The position numbers and the translations under genes were made by a program. Positions 56,108 through 64,000 of a stretch of DNA of 64,000 nucleotides are shown here, in pieces. Source of the stretch: Reinekea thalattae (GTDB lineage: Bacteria; Pseudomonadota; Gammaproteobacteria; Pseudomonadales; Natronospirillaceae); assembly GCF_008041945.1 (NCBI RefSeq), contig NZ_VKAD01000001.1, positions 1,674,001-1,738,000 of the forward strand. Reading direction: 5' to 3'. Positions within the stretch are counted from its first letter, which is position 1; every line of letters begins with the position of its first letter. The notes beneath the pieces are model-generated. The model saw nothing but the letters and a program-made list of their open reading frames with translations. It ran no database searches and was not told where the DNA came from.

Positions 56108-57322
56108 TCAATCGTTATCTGTCAAAGTAAAAAGAGAGGGGACGTTTTCATCAATGTAAATGATAGGTTGGCTTTGCTGTAAGGTGTATTCCTTTGCAAG
56201 TTCTTTTGCTTGGGCCAGCTCGGCTTCAGAGATAGGGTCTAAACCATTGTCTTCAAGGTAGAACTGGTCAAAAATTCCTTGGTAAGATCTGGAGCTTAAA
56301 GACGTGTTGTCATAGGCAATGGCTCGAGCCATACCTTGTACTGCATAGCGTCGATCTTCACGAGCTTTTTTACTGTAGTATTCATATATGGTTAAAACTT
56401 TTCTACTGTCTGAAAAAGGAATCAATCGCTCCATGGTGGCTTCGGGGTACCCTTCAGGGTAACGCTCTGCATCGTAATTGACCCATAACATGGCTCTGGC
56501 ATCGTTATTGTTGGCCGCAATTTCAACCACCTTGAATAAATTTGCCTCTTCAAGTGGTGATAAAGGGACTTTATCCATATTGAAAAGCTCTATAGAAGTT
56601 CGGTTTCGGTATAATGTGGCTAGCTTAAGTAAAGGCCGATAATAATGCTGTTTTATTCCATCGTTGGCAGCCTTCAATAATATCTGAAAAGGGTCGTCTT
56701 CCTTAACTTCGTAGCCTTTGTCGAAGAATAGGTTGCGTTCCTTGTAAAGATATTTCTGATCTAAAAACAGGGCGTAACCGGCTTTGGCATCCCCTTGCGC
56801 GGCACGCTCAATTAATATTTTTCGACCCAATTCGCCCCATTTTTTATCACAGTAATAAGCCATATTTTCTTGGCATTCGTAATTATTTTCATCCAGCATC
56901 ATGGCCGCATAGGGGTTACCAAGTTTTGCAGCTCGCACAAACCAGCCCGCTCCAACTAATCCTGTCAAAGCACCACTATAGTTGATTTGTCCTAACCAAA
57001 ACATAGCATCGGCATTGCCTTGATCTGCCAATACTTTGAGCTTTTCCTCAGCAACCGACCAGCGCTTTACCTGTATATAGGCGACAGCTTCATACAAAGG
57101 GTCTCCGGGTCGATAGGTACTGGCCGCATAAGGGTCATCATTAATGGGGACACCTTCTTCGGCAAGGGCGATCAAGTTGACAATCGCCTTATTTGGCCCT
57201 TCAGCTATTTGTAACTCTGTGTCTGTTGGTATCCTCAAATAGAGTTCATAACCAAACACACCTAAAAAGCCCACCAAGGCGATGGTAACAACGGAGATGG
57301 TCATTTTTTTAACGATTGTCAT
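56108..57322 (-). CDS. Sel1-like/TPR repeat protein, membrane-anchored
   Basis: 404 residues: N-terminal membrane anchor or uncleaved signal (ISVVTIALVGFLGVFGYELYL, about 9-29), then a periplasmic helical-repeat region with Sel1-like phrases (LADQGNADAMFWLGQINYSG, AAKLGNPYAAMMLDE, IERAAQGDAKAGYALF). Such repeats scaffold protein contacts. Partner unknown. It lies in the accessory stretch between the two identical hairpins. Confidence 0.75.
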   Translation of the reverse strand: MTIVKKMTISVVTIALVGFLGVFGYELYLRIPTDTELQIAEGPNKAIVNLIALAEEGVPINDDPYAASTYRPGDPLYEAVAYIQVKRWSVAEEKLKVLADQGNADAMFWLGQINYSGALTGLVGAGWFVRAAKLGNPYAAMMLDENNYECQENMAYYCDKKWGELGRKILIERAAQGDAKAGYALFLDQKYLYKERNLFFDKGYEVKEDDPFQILLKAANDGIKQHYYRPLLKLATLYRNRTSIELFNMDKVPLSPLEEANLFKVVEIAANNNDARAMLWVNYDAERYPEGYPEATMERLIPFSDSRKVLTIYEYYSKKAREDRRYAVQGMARAIAYDNTSLSSRSYQGIFDQFYLEDNGLDPISEAELAQAKELAKEYTLQQSQPIIYIDENVPSLFTLTDND

Positions 57323-57459
57323 TTAGTGTCCGTACCTCTGTATCCACTACGTATTTTCCCTATAAAGTTAAATTCAATTATTACCAATCAAATTAGTTCG
57401 AGAGGGCACATTTTCATCAAAGGGGTATTATCCTTTTTTTTATCAACCCTTTGATTTAG

Positions 57460-59124
57460 CTAATGAGGCTCATAGCCCGATTTCACAGAACTCATATCCC
57501 AAGCACTGATATCTTGATTGAAGGAAGATGCTTCATCGAACATATCATACATGTCTCTGACATTACTGGTTTTCCAGTTACTAATGTCGCTATTAAAAGC
57601 ACTTGCGTAGGTAAACATCTGACGCATGGTTGTTACTTGGCTAACGTCCCAAGTATTAATGTCACTATTAAATAAACTACTCACTAAAAACATCTCACGC
57701 ATATTTGTCACTTGGCTAACATCCCAAGTGCTAATGTCTCCATTAAATTTATGTGTGTGGGTAAACATACCTCTCATGTTTGTCACTTTACCTGTGTTCC
57801 ATTTATTTAAATTCTGATCGAAAACAAAGGCTTGATTAAACATGAAGGACATATTTTTGACATGGCTAACATCCCAATTGCCAATGTCTTGGTTAAATGA
57901 TTCGGCATGCGAAAAGGTTTCAGCCATGTTGATAACGCGACTAGTATCCCACTGCCCAATATCTTGATTAAATGACTTCGCACCGTAAAACATTTTGTAC
58001 ATGGTATTAACACTACTGGTATCCCATGAAGATATATCAAGATTAAATGTTGTCATACCATTGAAGAGATTTGATAAGTCTGTAATACCGCTGACATCGG
58101 CATTTTTAATGTTATCTGCCATCTGTATTACTTCAGTGGCATTAGGGTTTACTTGATAAGCTTTATGATAGTCGGCGACTAGGTTGTAGAGTGCAATGCG
58201 TTTTTGACCAATAAGAGTGGTTGAATCATCATCGTCATGTAAGCGCTCAGCATCATATAAATTTAATAACCTTAAAAACCCCCAATGATATTCAGCCATC
58301 CCACCATCCATAGAATAGTAATCACGCAGCCCCTTTAATAGTTGGTGACATTCGTCATCACCTAATAAAGTACAAACAAAGAGTCGCTCGATAAGATCAT
58401 AAAGTTGATGCTCACCAATATTTGGCATAGGGGTTAATACACTGGCTTTTATCGAGGCAATTTCTTCAGCGGTGACTTGTTGCTCAGGTAGTAAAAAATG
58501 CGGATCTGATAAGGTGAAAACACCGTTAACTTCTCGCCCTCGTCTTTCAATAAGTGGATACCTTTGTTCTCGCCAGCCTTTTCCGATAGGTAATATAGGG
58601 GATTCTTGAATGACAACGCCGTCGTTCGTATATTCCATAAAATGGTAAATGTAATACCCTTGTGCATCCATCAACAATTCGCCTGTACTGCAGTTTTGCA
58701 AGGCGAATGTATCTAACAGCACTTTATTTTTGCCATCGCTTTGGTGAACTGAACCGCAAGCAGATAAATCCGTATTGCCTACTTTTTTAGAAAAAGCAGG
58801 CTTTAACTTTTCTCCCATAAAATACTCACTGCTGCATTCACAGCTATTTGCATCGCTTTGAATTTTATAGGGCGAAATCCTACTTTTATGGACATAACCT
58901 TTTATTGTACGGTGCTTTATATACCACCAAGAGGAAGTGTTGCTTGGGATATAATCAAACTTACCCTCATAATCGTAAAACTTACCGACCACTCTAGCAT
59001 TGCCTTGAGGTTGCTCTCGAACATTAACATAACCATCTATGTCGTTAATCACGCCTTCTTTAAACTCAGCAGCATGCACGCTAAAGCTGATGGCAAGGGA
59101 AATAAATAAGATAATGGATTTCAT
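57460..59124 (-). CDS. Secreted SH3-domain protein with BspA-type DUF285 repeats
   Basis: 554 residues: signal peptide (cleavage after SFSVHA), a bacterial SH3 domain (about 22-85: INDIDGYVNVREQPQ, WWYIKHRTIKGYVHKSRI), a middle region of about 250 residues without clear family, and eight 25-residue DUF285/BspA repeats (343-542) with the core NMxxMFxxAxxFNxDIxxWD. DUF285 repeats occur in surface proteins of mycoplasmas, Bacteroidetes and protists and form leucine-rich-like solenoids; binding partner unknown. Ends with a short DMSSVKSGYEPH tail, so the last repeat is incomplete. Confidence 0.85.
   Translation of the reverse strand: MKSIILFISLAISFSVHAAEFKEGVINDIDGYVNVREQPQGNARVVGKFYDYEGKFDYIPSNTSSWWYIKHRTIKGYVHKSRISPYKIQSDANSCECSSEYFMGEKLKPAFSKKVGNTDLSACGSVHQSDGKNKVLLDTFALQNCSTGELLMDAQGYYIYHFMEYTNDGVVIQESPILPIGKGWREQRYPLIERRGREVNGVFTLSDPHFLLPEQQVTAEEIASIKASVLTPMPNIGEHQLYDLIERLFVCTLLGDDECHQLLKGLRDYYSMDGGMAEYHWGFLRLLNLYDAERLHDDDDSTTLIGQKRIALYNLVADYHKAYQVNPNATEVIQMADNIKNADVSGITDLSNLFNGMTTFNLDISSWDTSSVNTMYKMFYGAKSFNQDIGQWDTSRVINMAETFSHAESFNQDIGNWDVSHVKNMSFMFNQAFVFDQNLNKWNTGKVTNMRGMFTHTHKFNGDISTWDVSQVTNMREMFLVSSLFNSDINTWDVSQVTTMRQMFTYASAFNSDISNWKTSNVRDMYDMFDEASSFNQDISAWDMSSVKSGYEPH
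57499..58098 (-). repeat. Eight 75-bp coding repeats (BspA/DUF285)
   Basis: Eight consecutive 25-codon units without insertions, ending in W; several neighbours are close (for example STWDVSQVTNM and NTWDVSQVTTM), which points to recent unit duplication. Confidence 0.9.
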
Positions 59125-59290
59125 AGCAAACCTAAATTATAAGACTGAGTCGTAAAACGCTATTTAACAGAGTGAAAAGGTTATCACTAATAATCTAGTC
59201 AGGACACTCACAGATAAAATTTAGCCTTAAATGGCAGGCCTAATAGGTTGGCTTTTTCGGAGTTGGATCTGATTGATTTTCGAAAGCCAC

Positions 59291-59315
59291 AAAAAAGCCG
59301 ACATAACGTCGGCTT
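59291..59315 (-). terminator. 25-bp hairpin terminator of the aminotransferase gene
   Basis: AAGCCGAC, loop ATAA, GTCGGCTT; read leftward it ends in a T-run, about 30 nt past the aminotransferase stop codon. Identical over 25 bp with 55512-55536. Confidence 0.88.
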
Positions 59316-59345
59316 ATTCTATTGGAAATTATCAACCTCATTTCA

Positions 59346-60743
59346 CTAAGACAATTGCGCAGCAACTTCGTTAATTGCATCGACCAAGGTGACGGCAATA
59401 AAATCGGCTTCGTCTTTTGTTAGCGTCAACATCGGGCATAAACAGAGCGTGTTGTTATAGCGACCAAAAGAGCGATTAGTGCGGCCAATCATTAAACCTT
59501 TTTTCATGCATAGCCCCGCGACTTGCATGGCGATACTTTCTTCAACCGGCTCTTTGGAGACTTTGTCTTTAACCAGTTCAATGCCGATCAATAATCCTTT
59601 TCCGCGAACATCACCGATAATTCGGCTATCCAATTGCTGTTCACGCAGCAGCGTTAAAAGGTATTCGCCCATCGTCGCGCTGTTTTCAATTAGGTTTTCT
59701 TGTTCCAGAATCCGGATGTTTTCTAATGCCGCTGCTGGGCCTGCGGTACAGCCACCAAAGGTACTGATATCACGGAAGTAGTTGGCACGCTCACTCGGTT
59801 CGTCCATAAACTCTTGGAAGACGGCCTCTGTTGTCACCGTACAAGAAATTGCGGCGTAACTGGAAGCAACGCCTTTTGCTAACGTGACAATATCTGGCTG
59901 AATGCCGTAATGCTGATAACCAAACCATTTACCGGTTCGACCTAAACCACAGACCACTTCATCGATATGCAGCAACACCTGATACTTTTTGCAGATCGCC
60001 TGAATTTCTTGCCAGTAACCTTCTGGCGGCGTAATGACTCCACCACCGGCGGTGATGGTTTCTAATACAACAGCACCAACAGTATCGGCGCCTTCACGCA
60101 GAATGGCTTTTTCTAATTCTTGCGCCGCTAAATAGCCGTAATTTTCAACTTCGCCAAACTGACTGCGGTATTCACAGCAATGACCAAATTCTGCAAAGCC
60201 TGGAACGAATGGGCCATACTGGTCTCGGCGCTCTTCTTGGCCTGTTGCACTCAAGGCTGCAATGGTGGAGCCATGATAATCTCGCTCGCGGTATAAAATT
60301 TTATGCTTTTTACCGCCGTATTTTTTATGTGCGATTTGACGAACAATTTTAAATGCCTTTTCGTTGGCTTCAGAACCAGAACTGGCGTAATAAACTCGGC
60401 TCATGCCCGGCATTTTTTCGATCAACTTATGAGCTAATTCTGCACCCGGCGCTGTCGCGGCGGTACCAGCAAAAAAGTTAAGCTCAACTAGCTGGCGGCT
60501 GACGGCTTCGGCAATTTCGGTGCGGCCATAGCCAACGTTAACGCACCAAACTCCGCCCGCTGTGGCATCTAAATAGCTGTTACCTTTGGCATCCCAAACA
60601 CGAGAACCTTCACCCTTTACAATCATCATCGGGTCTTGCTTCTCGTAAACGCTGTGCTGACTCAGATGATGCCAGACATGGGATTTATCTTTCTCAATCG
60701 CCGAGGCAAATTCAACTGTTTGAGGGCTTATTGTTTGCGTCAT
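59346..60743 (-). CDS. Class III aminotransferase (omega-amino acid:pyruvate type)
   Basis: 465 residues. PLP lysine in VTLAKGVASSYAA (about residue 290), DEVVCGLGRTGKWFG with the cofactor Asp, and YYASSGSEANEKAFKIVRQ for the phosphate. The N-terminus WHHLSQHSVYEKQDPMMIVKGEGSRV is that of taurine- or beta-alanine:pyruvate transaminases. With the divergent YdfG-like dehydrogenase, beta-alanine to malonic semialdehyde is an attractive reaction, which would take up the beta-alanine made by the pyrimidine genes at 33-37 kb (inference). No RutR-like box is seen upstream. Confidence 0.88.
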   Translation of the reverse strand: MTQTISPQTVEFASAIEKDKSHVWHHLSQHSVYEKQDPMMIVKGEGSRVWDAKGNSYLDATAGGVWCVNVGYGRTEIAEAVSRQLVELNFFAGTAATAPGAELAHKLIEKMPGMSRVYYASSGSEANEKAFKIVRQIAHKKYGGKKHKILYRERDYHGSTIAALSATGQEERRDQYGPFVPGFAEFGHCCEYRSQFGEVENYGYLAAQELEKAILREGADTVGAVVLETITAGGGVITPPEGYWQEIQAICKKYQVLLHIDEVVCGLGRTGKWFGYQHYGIQPDIVTLAKGVASSYAAISCTVTTEAVFQEFMDEPSERANYFRDISTFGGCTAGPAAALENIRILEQENLIENSATMGEYLLTLLREQQLDSRIIGDVRGKGLLIGIELVKDKVSKEPVEESIAMQVAGLCMKKGLMIGRTNRSFGRYNNTLCLCPMLTLTKDEADFIAVTLVDAINEVAAQLS

Positions 60744-60912
60744 AGCATCGCTCCATATTGGCTTTTAGCACGTCTTGGCAATTTATGCTGCCAAAGACGC
60801 TAGCCATAGTGCCAGCCTTATAAATCCCTACGTCCAGACAAAGCTAATGAGGATAAATAAGTGACGTGACAGTAAAGGCTCGATAAGATCACAGCACTAC
60901 TGTTATTTTTAA

Positions 60913-61686
<774 letters not shown>

Positions 61687-61708
61687 GCGCTTCTAATAGC
61701 ACTGAAAC

Positions 61709-61737
61709 AAAAAAGCCCCGACGAATCGGGGCTTTTT
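61709..61737. terminator. Bidirectional terminator between ydfG and the chemoreceptor
   Basis: GCCCCGA, loop CGAA, TCGGGGC flanked by A-run and T-run; works for both converging genes. Confidence 0.92.
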
Positions 61738-61760
61738 TATGCATGATCGAATGACTCGCG

Positions 61761-63677
61761 TTATTCGACCAACTTAAAACGTCCAACAATATTATCGAGT
61801 TTTCTATTTAGCTCAGAAATATCCTCGGTACCCTGCTGTAGGTTTTCGCCGTTGTCAGTGAGGTTTTCAACCATATTGTGAATGCGGTTCATGTTCTCGC
61901 TGATCTCCTGTACAACTCGATTTTGCTCATTCGCAGAGGTTGAGATGTGCACACTGATGTCGTTAATTTTGCTGACATAACCAGTCATCGACTCAAGGCT
62001 TTCAGAAATTGCTTCAGCCTCTTCAATGGTCTGCTCACTGGTTTGCTTAGTGCTCTCAATCGAGCTAACCACAGAGCCTGCACCCTGTTTAAGCTGGGTC
62101 AAAGATTTATCAATCTCACCTGTGCTTTCTTGGGTGCGCCCTGCCAAGGCACGTACTTCATCAGCAACCACCGCAAAGCCTCGTCCTTGCTCACCAGCAC
62201 GCGCAGCCTCAATCGCAGCATTCAGTGCTAATAAATTGGTTTGCTCAGCAATTTCACCAATTACCGTCAAAATAGAACCAATGTCTTCTGTTTCTTTGCT
62301 CATCTGATTAACGCGCTCGGTAGCACCGTTAATTTCTTCTGCCAGTCGGTTCAAGCTCGCCTGGGCATTAACAATGGTTTCTTTTGAACGCTCACCTGAC
62401 TTATTGGCGTCTTCAACAAATTGCGCCGCTTCATCCGCACTCTGCGCGACCATTTCTGACGACGAGCCGAGCTCATCCATCGCGACCACAATTTGATTGG
62501 TTTCTTCTTGGTGCTCACTCAACACTTCGGTGTTTTTTTGCATGTTATGGCGCAACTGACCGATGCTATTGATCAACTCACCGCTAACCGCCTTAACATC
62601 AAGCATCATGGCATTTAGGTTTTCAACAAAGCGATTCACGCCCTGAGCAATATCGCCTAAATCGTCTTTTGAACGAACTTCTAAACGCTGAGTTAAGTCT
62701 CCGTTACCACTGGATAAGCCTAAAATAAGATTCTTAAGTGCGATAACTGGGCGGTAAATGCGCGCCAACACCACCAACAGGATCATTAACGAAATGATAC
62801 TGATAACAACGCAAATCATCGTCAAATACTTAGAAGCCTCATACACAGGCCCTAAAGCTGTTTGTTTGTCGACCGCGTTGACTAAGAACCAATAGCCACC
62901 ACCCAGTAGATTAATTTGCGATGACAGCACCAAACGCTCACGACCTTCAATGACTAGCTCGTTAATGGTTGCTTCACTGGATAAAACTTCTGACGCAATA
63001 TCGGCAAAACCTTCGGCTGCCGTGAACTCGTCTCGGATTAGGATGTTTTCTGAAGTAGAGGCCAAGATCATGCCGTTTTTATCGACGATCAAAGAGATAG
63101 TTCCCGGCTGAATATCAATACCTTCGACAATTTCTTGCAGGTTAGTCAAACGAATATCTGCGCTCAACACGCCATCTTTAATTGGTTGAACAGCCGCAGC
63201 TAAAGGCACGCCCTGTTTAGTGAAAAATACGTCGGTAACGGCTAAACCACTCTGAGCCAAACCAAATTGATACCACGGTCGGGTGCGTGGATCATACCGC
63301 TCCAGTAGGCCAACACCGTTAGGGAAGCTTTTTGAGGGTTTGGAAACATAGGAGCGACCATCATTAAAGCCGAGCGTAATTTTAGAGACGCTGCCTGTTA
63401 CGGCTGCCATTTCAACGATTTTTTCATGACCTTCTTGGTATTGGTACTTATCGTAAAGTGTCGCTAGTTGAGCGATCGGTTGGGATGCATTGTAGATATA
63501 CTCTTCGACGTTTTTAATTTCATAGCCAGCAGACGTCTGTATACGCTCAATAACTTTTTCGGTAACCACCTTCTCAAGCTGCTGAACCGCCAAATAACTC
63601 GTGGCCGCCAACGATAGTGACACAATCACCATCATCGATATTACCAGTACCGCTTTAAACCCTAACAACTTCTTCAT
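61761..63677 (-). CDS. Methyl-accepting chemotaxis protein with dCache sensor domain
   Basis: 638 residues: transmembrane helix 1 (about 9-29), periplasmic dCache-type domain (about 35-280, with [20 protein letters not shown] and [17 protein letters not shown]), transmembrane helix 2 (about 282-305), HAMP (306-358) and signalling domain (about 360-638) with the hairpin tip [20 protein letters not shown], then [18 protein letters not shown]. dCache domains of this pattern often bind amino acids or other small carbon sources. No chemotaxis genes adjoin it. ATG 63677 starts directly before the first helix. Confidence 0.95.
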   Translation of the reverse strand: MKKLLGFKAVLVISMMVIVSLSLAATSYLAVQQLEKVVTEKVIERIQTSAGYEIKNVEEYIYNASQPIAQLATLYDKYQYQEGHEKIVEMAAVTGSVSKITLGFNDGRSYVSKPSKSFPNGVGLLERYDPRTRPWYQFGLAQSGLAVTDVFFTKQGVPLAAAVQPIKDGVLSADIRLTNLQEIVEGIDIQPGTISLIVDKNGMILASTSENILIRDEFTAAEGFADIASEVLSSEATINELVIEGRERLVLSSQINLLGGGYWFLVNAVDKQTALGPVYEASKYLTMICVVISIISLMILLVVLARIYRPVIALKNLILGLSSGNGDLTQRLEVRSKDDLGDIAQGVNRFVENLNAMMLDVKAVSGELINSIGQLRHNMQKNTEVLSEHQEETNQIVVAMDELGSSSEMVAQSADEAAQFVEDANKSGERSKETIVNAQASLNRLAEEINGATERVNQMSKETEDIGSILTVIGEIAEQTNLLALNAAIEAARAGEQGRGFAVVADEVRALAGRTQESTGEIDKSLTQLKQGAGSVVSSIESTKQTSEQTIEEAEAISESLESMTGYVSKINDISVHISTSANEQNRVVQEISENMNRIHNMVENLTDNGENLQQGTEDISELNRKLDNIVGRFKLVE

Positions 63678-64000
63678 TGCTATATTCCTTATATCCTACA
63701 TCCCATTCGAACAGTGTACGTTTAAGCGCCTACTATGGCTTTACCGCTTTAAGAACACAACGCCTTACACTATTTAATTACCTGGACTATTTCTTTTATT
63801 TCTTGCAGCAACGACCTTATTGTTATTGGTGCTCGTCGATACAAGTATCTCTGACCTTAATCAGCATTATGAACTTGTTATAAAGATTATCGGTCAGTGC
63901 GCTATAAAGTTTAGCCTATTCTTATATATTGACTGCTCACGGCAACAAATCGATACAAATTGATGTGCTACACTTTATGCTATAGCTCAAACACTGAAAC
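63678..64000. other. Upstream region at window end
   Basis: 323 nt with the promoter region of the chemoreceptor gene. No further gene is supported here; a 68-codon plus-strand frame lacks any family character. Confidence 0.6.

Overview
The window reads as chromosomal DNA of a marine or brackish gammaproteobacterium. Reasons: a Fur-boxed TonB/hydroxamate iron locus, a secreted PL7 alginate lyase, flagellin and a methyl-accepting chemotaxis protein, ECF and LysR regulators of gammaproteobacterial type, and densely packed genes. I cannot fix the genus; an Oceanospirillales- or Alteromonadales-like host is a guess. No rRNA, tRNA, CRISPR array or intact insertion sequence was seen.

Layout. 1-1.25 kb: the 5' part of an RND-type outer-membrane efflux lipoprotein gene. 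1.3-7 kb: an unknown small protein, a LysR/MFS divergent pair, and an arsenate-detoxification operon (dual-specificity-like phosphatase, GAPDH, ArsJ). 7.1-15.1 kb: a complete siderophore uptake locus (receptor, FhuF-like reductase, FhuC, FhuD, FhuB) with Fur boxes in front of the receptor and of an AraC regulator. 15.2-18.9 kb: a DMT transporter, then a visibly AT-rich accessory cassette (GNAT plus PUA-like protein, ASCH-like protein, P-loop NTPase) preceded by a perfect 11-bp hairpin and followed by decayed DNA. 19-23.7 kb: CBM32-PL7 alginate lyase, a lone flagellin, and a SigZ/permease/redox-thioredoxin set. 23.8-29.7 kb: a D-amino-acid cluster (transaminase plus the two halves of D-glutamate cyclase), then LysR, pirin, cytochrome b561 and YceI.

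29.8-46 kb is the most remarkable part. A dihydropyrimidinase with an NMT1/THI5-type ABC importer, an N-carbamoyl amide hydrolase, two RutR-like TetR regulators, the set cofG-cofH-cofD-cofC-cofE for coenzyme F420, an NADPH:F420 reductase and a luciferase-like F420-type oxidoreductase lie together. Three palindromes of the form TTkACCAnnTGGwmAA, close to the Escherichia coli RutR box, stand 100-130 nt before the dihydropyrimidinase, the hydrolase and cofG. The simplest reading is an F420H2-driven reductive pyrimidine (or related cyclic amide) catabolic regulon, in which F420 chemistry supplies the first reduction. The class III aminotransferase and YdfG-like dehydrogenase at 59.3-61.7 kb could take beta-alanine onward to 3-hydroxypropionate.

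46-64 kb: small membrane protein, methyltransferase, a double-receiver GGDEF protein with a GGQEF signature, a dipeptide-type ABC transporter with fused ATPases, purU, a short accessory stretch (a frameshifted membrane gene, a Sel1-like protein, an SH3-plus-BspA-repeat protein) bounded by two identical 25-bp hairpins, then the aminotransferase/SDR pair and a dCache chemoreceptor. A second genome-style feature is a set of short degenerate tandem repeats (13-19 bp units) sitting at or just past the 3' ends of several genes.
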